A DNA stretch of 12,459 bases. Origin: Trichomonas tenax. Taxonomy: Eukaryota; Parabasalia; Trichomonadida; Trichomonadidae. Below, one piece after another: positions 1-7,169 of the stretch (position 1 is its first letter; each line of letters begins with the position of its first letter). The notes under the pieces are model-generated. The model ran no database searches, was not told the DNA's origin, and saw only the letters and a program-made list of their open reading frames with translations. A program made the translations under genes and the position numbers. The DNA lies in contig JALKBU010001331.1 in assembly GCA_023091735.1 (NCBI GenBank), forward strand, positions 1 to 12,459. The letters run 5' to 3'.

Positions 1-271
1 ATTCATCAACAGATTTATAATTAACTTTTAAGTCACTGTAGGGATTCACAACTGCTTCTCTTGTTATGAATGGTACAGGTGGTGGGTCGTATTCAACTCT
101 TACCGAATCATTAGCTGTCGTTTCTTTTATGTCTTTCAGTTCTGTTTCATTAGTTAATTTATCCGAACTATAATTTTTAATGATTATGTTATTTGTTGTT
201 CGTGAATCGACATTACTAGTTTGTTCAATAGGAACATTGACGGCTCCTGCAAGAATACTTTTACTTCTCAT
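1..271 (-). CDS. Hypothetical protein, C-terminus beyond window edge
   Basis: An uninterrupted minus-strand reading frame starts with ATG at 271-269 (MRSKSILAGAV...) and stays open for 90 codons to the window edge, so the C-terminus is missing. The visible part is polar, with an NNIIIKNYSSDK stretch and a proline-rich DPPPVPF segment at about residues 68-74. I recognise no catalytic motif, signal peptide or membrane segment. It is divergent from the 308-700 gene. A TTTTTTATTA motif lies 7 nt before its ATG on its own strand, as for other genes here, which supports the start. The function is unknown; a structural protein of a Maverick-like element is possible but not shown. Confidence 0.6.
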   Translation of the reverse strand, partial: MRSKSILAGAVNVPIEQTSNVDSRTTNNIIIKNYSSDKLTNETELKDIKETTANDSVRVEYDPPPVPFITREAVVNPYSDLKVNYKSVDE

Positions 272-278
272 TTCCTAT

Positions 279-298
279 TAATAAAAAACTTTTTATTA
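279..298. promoter_or_regulatory. A/T palindrome, putative shared divergent promoter
   Basis: TAATAAAAAACTTTTTATTA has 9-bp perfect inverted arms around an AC centre. It lies between divergent starts at 271 (minus) and 308 (plus), 7 and 9 nt from the two ATGs. The same architecture recurs at 836-851 and 6349-6366, and as separated half sites at 7375-7384 and 7436-7445. A promoter role is inferred from position and recurrence. Confidence 0.55.
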
Positions 299-307
299 GT
301 TTAAAAA

Positions 308-700
308 ATGAGCGAATCTCCTATCTTAGAAAACTCAGTACAGCAGGTAAATCAAATTAATATTTTGAGTCATGATGACAAAGGTGTAACAATTCGAAAC
401 GTCGAGAATTTAAACATGAAGGCAAGGAAGAGAGGAAGAAATATTCCAAAAGGCACTGACCCAAAAATATATGTAAACGATGGAAGCTTTGTTTCAAATC
501 TACATTACGTCAAAGGTCAAAGAGCTTATGCTTTAAAGAACGAAAAGCCATCACCACAAAATTCTTATTCGAATAATTTCCCTCAGGAATTAACAACATC
601 ACGAAAGATTGACGAACCAGTAGGAACTAAACTTCATAAATATGGAGAGAGTGGTGGATATCATTTATTCACTTATCCTACCCTTAGATCAAATATATAA
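308..700 (+). CDS. Hypothetical basic protein, 130 aa
   Basis: This is a complete ORF from ATG at 308 to TAA at 698-700. The protein is hydrophilic, with a basic cluster KARKRGRNIPKG near residues 38-49 that could be a nuclear-localisation or nucleic-acid-binding patch. It has a Ser/Asn/Pro-rich middle and a Gly/Tyr-rich end (YGESGGYHLFTYP). I see no membrane segment and no family I can name. The start is supported by TTTTTATTA ending 9 nt upstream. The 3' end overlaps that of the convergent small minus-strand gene at 689-826 by 12 nt. The stop context TAAATG contains TAAA, the sequence that serves as a polyadenylation signal overlapping the stop in trichomonads; that is suggestive only. Confidence 0.6.
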   Translation: MSESPILENSVQQVNQINILSHDDKGVTIRNVENLNMKARKRGRNIPKGTDPKIYVNDGSFVSNLHYVKGQRAYALKNEKPSPQNSYSNNFPQELTTSRKIDEPVGTKLHKYGESGGYHLFTYPTLRSNI

Positions 701-826
701 ATGTTGTACGCTTTCGGGAATTTCTTCTTCGTTATCTTCATAATTTAATGTTTCATACCATTTTCTTATTTCTGAAGACAATAAATATATACTAACTATT
801 AATAAAATTTTATTCGATACCTTCAT
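689..826 (-). CDS. Small protein (45 aa) with hydrophobic N-terminus
   Basis: A short minus-strand ORF runs from ATG at 826-824 to TGA at 691-689. It starts MKVSNKILLIVSIYLLSSEI, a Lys-positive end followed by a hydrophobic run of about 13 residues, which looks like a signal peptide or single membrane anchor. A short acidic tail follows (NYEDNEEEIPES). No family is recognised. The promoter-like palindrome at 836-851 puts TATTTTTAT 9 nt upstream of this ATG, about the spacing seen for the ATPase (10 nt) and primase-helicase (10 nt) genes, and that is the main reason to believe it. It is convergent with, and overlaps by 12 nt, the end of the 308-700 gene. Confidence 0.45.
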   Translation of the reverse strand: MKVSNKILLIVSIYLLSSEIRKWYETLNYEDNEEEIPESVQHLYI

Positions 827-835
827 TTATATCAT

Positions 836-851
836 ATAAAAATATTTTTAT
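836..851. promoter_or_regulatory. Perfect A/T palindrome, putative divergent promoter
   Basis: ATAAAAATATTTTTAT is a perfect 16-bp palindrome. On the minus strand it lies 9 nt before the ATG of the 45-residue gene. On the plus strand only 3 nt separate it from ATG 855, which opens a 12-codon ORF (855-893, ending TGA). The polymerase ATG at 916 is much further away, so the plus-strand gene this promoter once served may have lost its original 5' end. Confidence 0.5.
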
Positions 852-915
852 CAAATGGATTTATTATTAGTATTTCGTGAAAGTATTATTTGATAAAATT
901 TATTATCGTCGGTAA

Positions 916-3378
916 ATGTTAGCATTATTTTTATACAACAATCACACTTACACATTCACGCCCGAAGAAGGAGAGGTCAAGAAACGTGTGGAATTGTTGC
1001 TGTACAAGGACCACTACATGCTGAACGAACCAGCTCCAGTCAGTTGCTTTTTCATCAAGAATTACAAGGATATTACCAAGAAGTATGCAGGATGGAGTAT
1101 TGACAAAATATGCCTCGTCAATCGCAAAATCGGTGATAGGTTCGCAATTAATTCCAAAATGATGACACCGATTGGAAAGCTCATTGATACTCTCTTCGAA
1201 TGCAACTATTTCGAGCCAATTCACACAGGAGAACTGATTACATACATGACGACTCTCTACACAGAGAAGTTGGAGCCATTCAAGGACTTGAATTACTCGG
1301 CGAAGTACTGCACGAAGAGGAAGGAAGACAGAAGCAGCCAGGGCGCAATCAGGAAATTCGAACACGAGCACATATTCTTTGCAGACTTCGAGGCAAGCAC
1401 TGATGGAATCCACAAAGCCTACAACATCTGCTACATGGAAGACAACGAGGACAAAGTTCATTCCATCTGGGGCATCGATTGTGCAATCAAGTTCCTGCAA
1501 GCACTCCCAGACAAGACCATCGTCTATTTCCACAACTTATCTTATGATATTACATTCCTCATTTGTCAGCTCGATTCAGTCAGAGGCACTCCAATCATCA
1601 AAGGGTCTCAGACAATGCAAATCATGGGCACATATGACCACAAGACATTCTTGTTCAAGGACTCATATGCAATCATTACGGCGAAATTGGCACGATTCCC
1701 AGCAATGTTCGGTCTCGAATGCGGTGAGAAGGAAGTGTTCCCGTACAATTACTACACAAGCGAACGAGTTGCTGCTGGAAAAATTGGCGACTTCATCGAA
1801 GCATCAAAATATGTCAATGATGAAATGGTATTTCTGGAAAATGTTGGAATAATTGACGACTGTTGCCTCGATGATGAACACTTCGACATGGAAAAGTACA
1901 GCTCGTTCTATTGCGGACAAGATGTTCGTATTCTCAAGCAAGGATTCATGAAGTTCAGGAACAATTTGATGAAAGAGTTCGGCATTGATGCATACGACTT
2001 TGTTTCCATCTCCTCCATTTCGAATAAGCTCTTCGAACTCAGAGTCTATTTCGGCAATGGCAACCTCTATAACTTAGCTGCGAAACCAAGAGAGTATATT
2101 TCCAATTGCATCATGGGCGGAAGATGCATGCTGGGCAAGAATCAGAAGGGAATGGTGCACGAAAAGAAGATTACAGACTTCGACGCTGTTTCACTCTATC
2201 CGTCGGCATTTGCGCGACTCTACTACCTCGAAGGAATTCCAAAAGTTATCACGAAAGATATCCTGAACGTGAATTACCTGCTTAAGCACATATTTGACGA
2301 TGAGCAAGTGTCGCCCACCAAGGAAAAGTTCATTTCAGGATTCTTTTGCAGGATAAAAATCATGAACATTGGTGTTGAGAGAGATTTCTCGCTCATTGTC
2401 GTCGACCATGACCTCAACAAAGGTATGGATGATATCCCACGTTCATCAAACATATGCTGCGAAATGTATGTCGACCACATTGCGCTCCAGGACTTAATCA
2501 GGTACCAGAAAATCGATTGCCAGGTACTTGATGGCTACTACTACAATGAGAAACGTGATTACCTCATCAGAGATGAGGTAAGGAAACTATTTGAGCTCAG
2601 ACTGATGTACAAGAAAGAAGGAAATCCAATCCAGGAAGTCATTAAGCTCCTCTTGAACAGCATTTATGGAAAAACGATTCTCAAGCCAATCGAGAAAAAG
2701 ATATGCTTCATTCACGACAACAAGGCAATGGCATACATACAGAAGAATTACAATGACATCGAAAGTGTCGAAATTATTCCAAACTCGCAGCTGAATGCAA
2801 TTAAGTCATTCAAGCCAATCGTAAGGCATTACAACTTTTGCCCATTGGGCGTGAATATTCTCTCCATGTCTAAAAGGATTATGAATGAGGTATTCTGCAC
2901 TGCTGAGGACCTGGGCATGAAGATTTGGTACCAGGATACCGATTCGCTCCATTGTTTCGCTGATGATATCCCGAAGTTATCCGAGGAGTTCAAGAAGAGA
3001 TACGGAAGAGAGTTAATTGGAAAGAACTTTGGACAGTTTCATTCTGATTTTGCTGAGATTACTGCAGGAGTATCATCATTGGCACAAAGGTCTGTATTTG
3101 TCGGCAAGAAGACCTACATTGACGAGCTCACAAATGAGAATAAGGAAGTTGCATTCCACTGCCGCATGAAAGGAGTCATTCAAGACGTCATTGCAATCAC
3201 AGCAAACGAGTTGTTCCCCAACAACATCAAGGTGAATTATGACGGTGAAAAGGGCTTGTTCATTCCTGAACAAGTCAGGAAAGATGGCGAAGAGTACAGC
3301 ATCATCAAGTTGTACAAGCGTTTGTATAAAGGTAAGCAGGTATCCTTCGACCTATATATTTCAAGCTCCTGGAACTAA
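916..3378 (+). CDS. Protein-primed family B DNA polymerase (pPolB), copy 1, C-terminus replaced
   Basis: This is a family B, protein-primed DNA polymerase, the replicase of Mavericks/Polintons and related elements. The 3'-5' exonuclease motifs are present: DFEAS at 157-161, NLSYD at 207-211 and YCGQD at 332-336. A GGRC motif is at 401-404. Polymerase motif A is DFDAVSLYPS (421-430), motif B KLLLNSIYG (577-585), motif C DTDS (674-677), and a KKTY (KxY-type) motif is at 731-734. All catalytic residues look intact. The N-terminus is about 29 residues shorter than copy 2: homology begins near HTYTF (residue 10), and an in-frame TAA precedes ATG 916. The C-terminus follows the polymerase pattern to GKQVSFDL (residues 806-813); the last residues come from a fibre sequence read in another frame. 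Codons are richer in G/C (AAG, GAG, CTC, TTC) than in neighbouring genes, suggesting a different source element. Confidence 0.88.
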   Translation: MLALFLYNNHTYTFTPEEGEVKKRVELLLYKDHYMLNEPAPVSCFFIKNYKDITKKYAGWSIDKICLVNRKIGDRFAINSKMMTPIGKLIDTLFECNYFEPIHTGELITYMTTLYTEKLEPFKDLNYSAKYCTKRKEDRSSQGAIRKFEHEHIFFADFEASTDGIHKAYNICYMEDNEDKVHSIWGIDCAIKFLQALPDKTIVYFHNLSYDITFLICQLDSVRGTPIIKGSQTMQIMGTYDHKTFLFKDSYAIITAKLARFPAMFGLECGEKEVFPYNYYTSERVAAGKIGDFIEASKYVNDEMVFLENVGIIDDCCLDDEHFDMEKYSSFYCGQDVRILKQGFMKFRNNLMKEFGIDAYDFVSISSISNKLFELRVYFGNGNLYNLAAKPREYISNCIMGGRCMLGKNQKGMVHEKKITDFDAVSLYPSAFARLYYLEGIPKVITKDILNVNYLLKHIFDDEQVSPTKEKFISGFFCRIKIMNIGVERDFSLIVVDHDLNKGMDDIPRSSNICCEMYVDHIALQDLIRYQKIDCQVLDGYYYNEKRDYLIRDEVRKLFELRLMYKKEGNPIQEVIKLLLNSIYGKTILKPIEKKICFIHDNKAMAYIQKNYNDIESVEIIPNSQLNAIKSFKPIVRHYNFCPLGVNILSMSKRIMNEVFCTAEDLGMKIWYQDTDSLHCFADDIPKLSEEFKKRYGRELIGKNFGQFHSDFAEITAGVSSLAQRSVFVGKKTYIDELTNENKEVAFHCRMKGVIQDVIAITANELFPNNIKVNYDGEKGLFIPEQVRKDGEEYSIIKLYKRLYKGKQVSFDLYISSSWN

Positions 3379-3706
3379 TCCGAAGGAAATGTTCGGATTT
3401 GGTGAGTAGCATAGGATAGAGGATAGATTCCTATTCTGTGTTTCTCATGATAGTGCTCCTCATTATGGTATCCAGGGTGGTAGCTTCAAAATTACTGTGG
3501 ATAACTTACCAAAATTGGGAGAAATGAATCATGTGTGTTGGGGAAGTACTGGCAATGGCGTAAAAAGTAATATTTCTGAAACTGAAATGAAGGTAGCAAA
3601 TGGAAATTACTATGGCTATCAAACAGCTATGACAACATTTGGCGGGGCTGGTACTGATTATATTCCTCCTTATCTCTCTGTTGTTGCATGGATTACAACT
3701 GCATAA
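3341..3706 (+). pseudogene. Tail-collar/fibre domain protein, copy 1, broken
   Basis: Read in a frame different from the polymerase, this stretch matches the pattern of the fibre genes at 9531 and 10478. It has a degenerate YP...Y segment, then FGFGE at 3392-3406, EDRFLF, a VDNLP segment, and the typical end GTDYIPPYLSVVAWI before TAA at 3704-3706. A TAG at 3407-3409 sits where the other copies have Trp (FGFGEW), consistent with a TGG-to-TAG change. The 5' part of the gene, including the coiled-coil region of copy 2, is absent. The part after the TAG stays open to the end (an ORF from 3497 is the longest ATG-led piece). The family is phage tail-collar/short-tail-fibre-like. It is fused to the 3' end of polymerase copy 1. 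Confidence 0.7.
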
Positions 3707-3968
3707 GAAATAAATCTAATTCCAAAATAATATATTATTTTTGCTGGTATATAGGGGAGGGACTCGTGGGCACTCGAGTGAAGTGATTCGCTCTATATAT
3801 GCGACAAGTGATGTGATTCATTAAGTGATGTCATTTATTAATTTCGCTCTATATATATTAGACGGTGAAAAAATTAATGATGCCGACTTTGTCCGCCTTT
3901 GTTAGAATGTGTCGGGGGACTTGTCCGCTACTCGTACAAGTACCACGCACATTCTTATACTTCACTAA
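3707..3968. repeat. Non-coding region with palindromes, short repeats and a nested stem
   Basis: I see no gene here. It holds a perfect 18-bp palindrome (AAAATAATATATTATTTT, 3724-3741); a G-rich run (GGGGAGGG) near 3754-3761; the perfect palindrome CACTCGAGTG (3771-3780); two copies of TTCGCTCTATATAT (3787-3800 and 3843-3856); three AAGTGAT repeats (from 3781, 3806 and 3823); and near-repeats of GACTTTGTCCGCC and GACTTGTCCGCT (about 3886 and 3918). A nested stem is possible at 3904-3955. It separates the G+C-richer polymerase/fibre block from AT-rich sequence and could be an element boundary or control region. Confidence 0.5.
3904..3955. repeat. Nested inverted repeat (possible two-step stem-loop)
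   Basis: The outer arms are AGAATGTG (3904-3911) and CACATTCT (3948-3955). The inner arms are ACTTGT (3919-3924) and ACAAGT (3936-3941). The arms are in register for one interrupted hairpin with internal bulges. The function is unknown; the position just before a truncated gene is compatible with an element end. Confidence 0.4.
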
Positions 3969-4364
3969 TTACCTACAAAACCGTCAACAGAAGTGACCGC
4001 AACATCTGTCGGATTGACTTTATCAACCCCTGTGCTATACAATATTTCAAATTTAGGATCAAAATGTTATGATAACAAAGAAGGTCAGTATTGCGATAGA
4101 AAAATACTGATGAGAATAAATAATTCATTCACTGCAAACTACCCTATTGTTAATTCAAACATTGAATTTTCATCTTATTTACCCGTTTATTCACTGTCGA
4201 ACATTGAATTCAGACTCGTCGATGCAAATCTTAACGATATAAAATTACTTTGCCCGATGTATTTATCAGCAACTGTTGAACCAATTGAAGTCGAGGAAGA
4301 GCCATTAATTCTAAAATTGAATGAATACGTTAATGACAAACTAGGTAACCAGATTACCAGGTAA
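3969..4364 (+). pseudogene. 5'-truncated gene fragment, possibly capsid-type (jelly-roll) protein
   Basis: An open frame runs from just after an in-frame TAA (3966-3968) to TAA at 4362-4364 with no upstream ATG. The first possible alternative start is GTG at 3993. It therefore looks like the 3' part of a larger gene. The protein has alternating hydrophobic, strand-like segments and ends with SNIEFRLVDANLNDIKLL then LSATVEPI, an arrangement reminiscent of the last strands of single jelly-roll minor capsid (penton-like) proteins of polintons and virophages; this is a pattern impression, not a match. The last 11 codons lie inside the left inverted-repeat arm, so the original C-terminus may have been altered. 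Confidence 0.4.
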
Positions 4365-4424
4365 TACCAGGTAAAAAAATTTAGGACAAGGATTTTTAAA
4401 AATGGCAAAAATAACGATAACTTA
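4332..4424 (+). repeat. Left arm of ~93-bp inverted repeat flanking KilA-N
   Basis: This arm is nearly identical to the reverse complement of 5370-5461. By eye I count four substitutions and one single-base indel over 93 positions. It contains the internal repeat ACCAGGTAATACCAGGTAA. It covers the last codons of the upstream gene fragment. Confidence 0.85.
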
Positions 4425-4478
4425 TTTCTCTTCTCTGAATGTATCAAAATAGTTGCTGATTAAATCGTGTAATTTTTG

Positions 4479-5209
4479 TCAATGAATTTTATTAATTAAT
4501 ATCATTGTTCCTTTAATCTTATAATCAGCACCTGCCAAAGATTTACGAACAATATCTTTTACCTCTTCATTCGGCGTCATTGATATCGGTAAATTTTCTC
4601 TAAAGAACCAGCATTTATCACTATTACGTATTTTAGCAACTGCTGAAAATGTTCTATATTCCTTCTGACCAAATTTAATTTAACTAATTCTGGGTCATCA
4701 ACATCTTCAGTATATATCATATATTTATAATTTTGTTCTTTATGTATTGGAACTGAACGAGGAATTCTTTCATTAATTTCTTCATCTTTGTTTCTAATTA
4801 CCCTTTGCATTTCTTCTCTTTCCTTAGCGAATAAATCGTCTAATAACCTATAAATATGCCAAGCATAACGAGGAGAAGCCCACATTGCTACAGCATTAAC
4901 AAGAAGGTGATGAATATAATAACCTCTTAAAGTAATGGGCAAATTTTTACGATTTTCATAAGGTTTCTTCAAGACCGAGAATTCTCGATCTAGAGAAATT
5001 TCGCTTAAAAGCTCAATTGTTGATTGATTTTTAAACCATTCATCTGCGTGTTTCGTGTCTGGAGCATTACAAGCCTTAAGTATCGACTGCATTTGAAAGT
5101 AATCATCCTTGATGGAATGAATGATTCGTAATTTTGAATTGTACTGAATCCATTCATAATCTTCATTAATTTGTTCAGAAACTATAGCGGCTGTGTTTGT
5201 TGTTGTCAT
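4479..5209 (-). pseudogene. KilA-N domain protein with a C-terminal frameshift
   Basis: KilA-N is a DNA-binding domain of large DNA viruses and phages. Here, from ATG 5209, it includes EDYEWIQYNSKLR (about 16-28), DEWFKNQSTIELL (about 56-68), then YYIHHLLVNAVAMWASPRYAWHIYRLLDDL (about 97-126), the typical helical core. A charged linker and a C-terminal YKYMIYTED...KLNLVRRN segment follow. The frame then drifts into a low-quality tail ending at 4577. A different minus-strand frame carries a coherent continuation (from TFSAVAKIRNS at about 4650 to TGA at 4481-4479) directly after the LVRRN segment. A one- or two-base indel near 4653-4660 explains this; a sequencing error is an alternative. The gene lies alone inside the inverted repeats. 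A regulatory role is inferred from the family. Confidence 0.75.
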
Positions 5210-5369
5210 GTTTATTTCTTAGTTGATAAAAAAATTATTTTTTTTTAAATTAAACTTAATTTTTGAATTAACGATTTCAATCAAATTTTAAGCATATGAA
5301 GCCATTAATTCAAACATTGACATCGAAATTAATTCAAAACATCAAAATTTAAACATAAACGACAAAAAG
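5210..5369. promoter_or_regulatory. AT-rich leader of the KilA-N gene
   Basis: On the minus strand a T7-AT run (TTTTTTTAT, about 5226-5234) ends 16 nt before the KilA-N ATG, an approximate version of the TATTTTTTAT motif seen before other genes. The rest (5251-5369) is AT-rich with two imperfect copies of ATTAATTCAAA(A)CAT and no coding frame I can support. Confidence 0.3.
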
Positions 5370-5461
5370 TAAGTTATCGTTATTTTTGCCGTTTGTAAAA
5401 ATCCTTGTCCTAATTTTTTTACCTGGTATTACCTGGTAATCTAGTTATCTAGTTTGTCATT
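5370..5461 (-). repeat. Right arm of ~92-bp inverted repeat flanking KilA-N
   Basis: This is the reverse-complement partner of 4332-4424, about 95% identical by eye. It begins at the stop codon of the interrupted ATPase (TGA at 5459-5457), so both arms start at the 3' ends of convergent genes that face the KilA-N cassette. Confidence 0.85.
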
Positions 5462-6338
5462 TCTTCAAACTTCTGACTATCAATATTTTTGAAGCGTAAA
5501 TGTGAATTCTGAATGAATCGTGCTGATTTGTCATTTTATGGTATTCATTCCATAACTGTTTTCGATCAAATTTACTCGCCATACTTTCTTTCATTAATTC
5601 CATAAAATCATCTTCACTAATTCCTGGAAATAATATAAAGTCGGTACATATACGTTTTATGTCTTTACTCAAGCTATTCGCTGTTTGCACTCAAATCATG
5701 ACATTGATGTTAAAATGTCTTAACTTTTTCAGTAATCTTGACATTTCTGTTTCCTTTGAACGAATCAGAGGATGCGAAGCAAAATCATCAAATATTAATA
5801 AACATCTATGAGGGTAAGTTTTCCATTTATATTTATTCAACTTTTTACTTAAATATTCAACTTCTTTATTCTTATTTTTAAATCTATGTTTCATTTCTAT
5901 TCTTTCAATTTCTTCGTTTTTTTCCTTTAATCCTGAATTAATAAAATTAATTATTGAGTTATATTTTAATATCCGCTTCATGTATTTATTTAACCAAGAC
6001 AACAAATTCGAATCTTTAATGCAGACAAGTTTTGATTTCTTTATCGCCTCCTTAAAGCTTTCAACCGTTTTATCAAATTTTGAACTCGTTGAACAAATAA
6101 CAACTAATTCAAAAAAAAGGTCTTTATCCAATACTTCCTGCTGACAAATTAATTTTAAAAATGTAAATGTTTTACCTGAACCGGGAGGAGCAATTAAACC
6201 AGTTATTCCGTTTTGTGCAAACGGTAATTTGTCGTGAATGGGTTTAATTTTCGCATTCTCTAACTCCTGCTTTTGCTCCTTCATAATTTTATCAAAACTT
6301 TTATCAATCTCTTCAAATTCTCTATCATTATTTTTCAT
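5457..6338 (-). pseudogene. A32/FtsK-HerA-like DNA-packaging ATPase, interrupted by one TGA
   Basis: This is a P-loop packaging ATPase of the type in polintons, virophages and NCLDVs that pumps DNA into capsids. ATG 6338 opens a protein with Walker A APPGSGKT (50-57), Walker B CLLIFDDF (179-186, D184/D185), and LLKKLRHFNINVMI (202-215), the segment before the Gln-bearing sensor strand. An in-frame TGA follows at 5693-5691. The same frame then continues at once with VQTANSLSKDIKR and runs 77 codons to TGA at 5459-5457, as expected for the family C-terminus (VQT resembles the sensor Gln). So it is one gene with a nonsense codon. An insert rich in Lys/Glu (about 137-170) is likely helical. TATTTTTTAT lies 10 nt before the ATG. 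Reassignment of TGA is less likely because nearby Trp codons are TGG. Confidence 0.78.
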
Positions 6339-6348
6339 TTTGATTATT

Positions 6349-6366
6349 ATAAAAAATATTTTTTAT
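6349..6366. promoter_or_regulatory. Perfect 18-bp A/T palindrome, divergent promoter candidate
   Basis: ATAAAAAATATTTTTTAT is a perfect palindrome between the ATPase start (6338, minus) and the 6380 plus-strand gene. It reads TATTTTTTAT on each strand, 10 and 13 nt before the two ATGs. It is the clearest member of the motif set. Confidence 0.6.
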
Positions 6367-6379
6367 CTTTAATGAAACA

Positions 6380-6886
6380 ATGTCGGCATTGCATGAATTC
6401 AAGAATTACTTCATTCAAGAATTTCAGTTAAATGATTTAGCTAGTACTGAATTTAAATTTAGTCATTCGCTTAAAACAGTAATGGATAGGAAGAGCAAAA
6501 AAGTTATGAATAATCATGTAATAACAATTAATGCAAACTTTTACGACAAAGAACATAATAAATTAAGGAAAGGTTCAATTAAATTCGTTAATGACGAAAT
6601 ACCGAAGAAAGAAGCTAGTAAGTTAGTGAATAGAAAACCGAGATTGACAAAAGCACAAGTTCGCGATTTTGTATTTTGGCTTTTCGATAAACCCGAAGAT
6701 TTACGAAAGAACGCTACGTCTGGATTAATTAAGCAACAATATTTAAAGGAAATGAATATGGACGTATCACAACCGTTCGTTTCACAAAATAGAAATTTTT
6801 GGATTAAAATTGGTGATGAAATTTATCGATATCGAAAGGATCGCCCATGGTTGTATCTAAATTTAATAAAAGAAAAACAAAAATAA
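6380..6886 (+). CDS. Hypothetical protein, 168 aa, in replication/packaging block
   Basis: This is a complete ORF from ATG 6380 to TAA 6884-6886, with TATTTTTTAT ending 13 nt upstream. The protein is basic. The N-terminal half has a strand-like stretch (MNNHVITINANFYD, about 43-56), and the C-terminal half is helical with many Lys/Arg (PRLTKAQVRDFVFWLF, about 87-102), then NFWIKIGDEIYRYRKDRPWLYL (about 139-160). The KxxYL-beta-turn-beta character near the end could be a winged-helix-like DNA-binding fold, but I cannot name a family. It sits between the ATPase and primase-helicase genes, so a role in DNA replication or packaging is only a contextual guess. The stop context is TAAA. The next gene on the minus strand ends 10 nt downstream. 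Confidence 0.65.
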   Translation: MSALHEFKNYFIQEFQLNDLASTEFKFSHSLKTVMDRKSKKVMNNHVITINANFYDKEHNKLRKGSIKFVNDEIPKKEASKLVNRKPRLTKAQVRDFVFWLFDKPEDLRKNATSGLIKQQYLKEMNMDVSQPFVSQNRNFWIKIGDEIYRYRKDRPWLYLNLIKEKQK

Positions 6887-6895
6887 ATTATATTT

Positions 6896-7099
6896 TTAAA
6901 ATGCTTCTGCGTCAATTTCAATTTCATCGTTCGGGTCAGCTTCGTCAAATTCAACTTCAGCTTTAATTTTTTCGTGTTTATTTTCTTCATTCATTTTATC
7001 CTTTAAATTTTGCAATAACTTTTCATCTTTTACCTTCATTAACTTTTTTGGATGGTATATATATACTGAATCCTCTGTCTTTGTCTCTACCCTTATCAT
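6896..7099 (-). CDS. Small hypothetical protein (67 aa) with acidic tail
   Basis: This ORF runs from ATG 7099 to TAA 6898-6896. The N-terminal part is mixed (MIRVETKTEDSVYIYHPKK), the middle is Lys/Glu-rich and helical (about 24-47), and the end is strongly acidic (EVEFDEADPNDEIEIDAEAF). No membrane segment or known motif is seen. I find no clear TATTTTTTAT motif right before its ATG, so it may share a transcript with the 7170-7361 gene upstream of it, or be less certain as a gene. It is convergent with the 6380-6886 gene, with a 9-nt gap. An acidic tail can occur in DNA-mimic or chaperone-like proteins; nothing more can be claimed. Confidence 0.45.
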   Translation of the reverse strand: MIRVETKTEDSVYIYHPKKLMKVKDEKLLQNLKDKMNEENKHEKIKAEVEFDEADPNDEIEIDAEAF

Positions 7100-7169
7100 T
7101 AACTTTGCAAAAGTTTTCGATTTATTAATTTTGAAAAATCCATCTGTTAGATTCGAAATATATTTAAGA

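Noticed and set aside
931..1533. 200-residue minus-strand ORF inside the polymerase
   Set aside because: It is fully antisense to intact exonuclease coding sequence and has no recognisable motif; it is a shadow of G+C-richer coding DNA.
1200..1852. Plus-strand ORFs of 67 and 157 residues overlapping the polymerase
   Set aside because: They are alternative frames of the polymerase with Ser/Thr/Arg-rich shadow composition.
4187..4447. 86-residue minus-strand ORF
   Set aside because: It is antisense to the truncated gene fragment and the repeat arm, with low-complexity composition and no promoter motif.
4150..5320. 16-bp direct match TTAATTCAAACATTGA at 4150-4165 and 5305-5320
   Set aside because: Too short to claim in AT-rich DNA, although its positions near the KilA-N cassette made it worth noting.
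5457..5693. TGA reassigned to Trp as explanation for the ATPase interruption
   Set aside because: Trp is coded by TGG within the same gene, several other genes use TGA as their final stop, and other conserved genes lack internal TGA.
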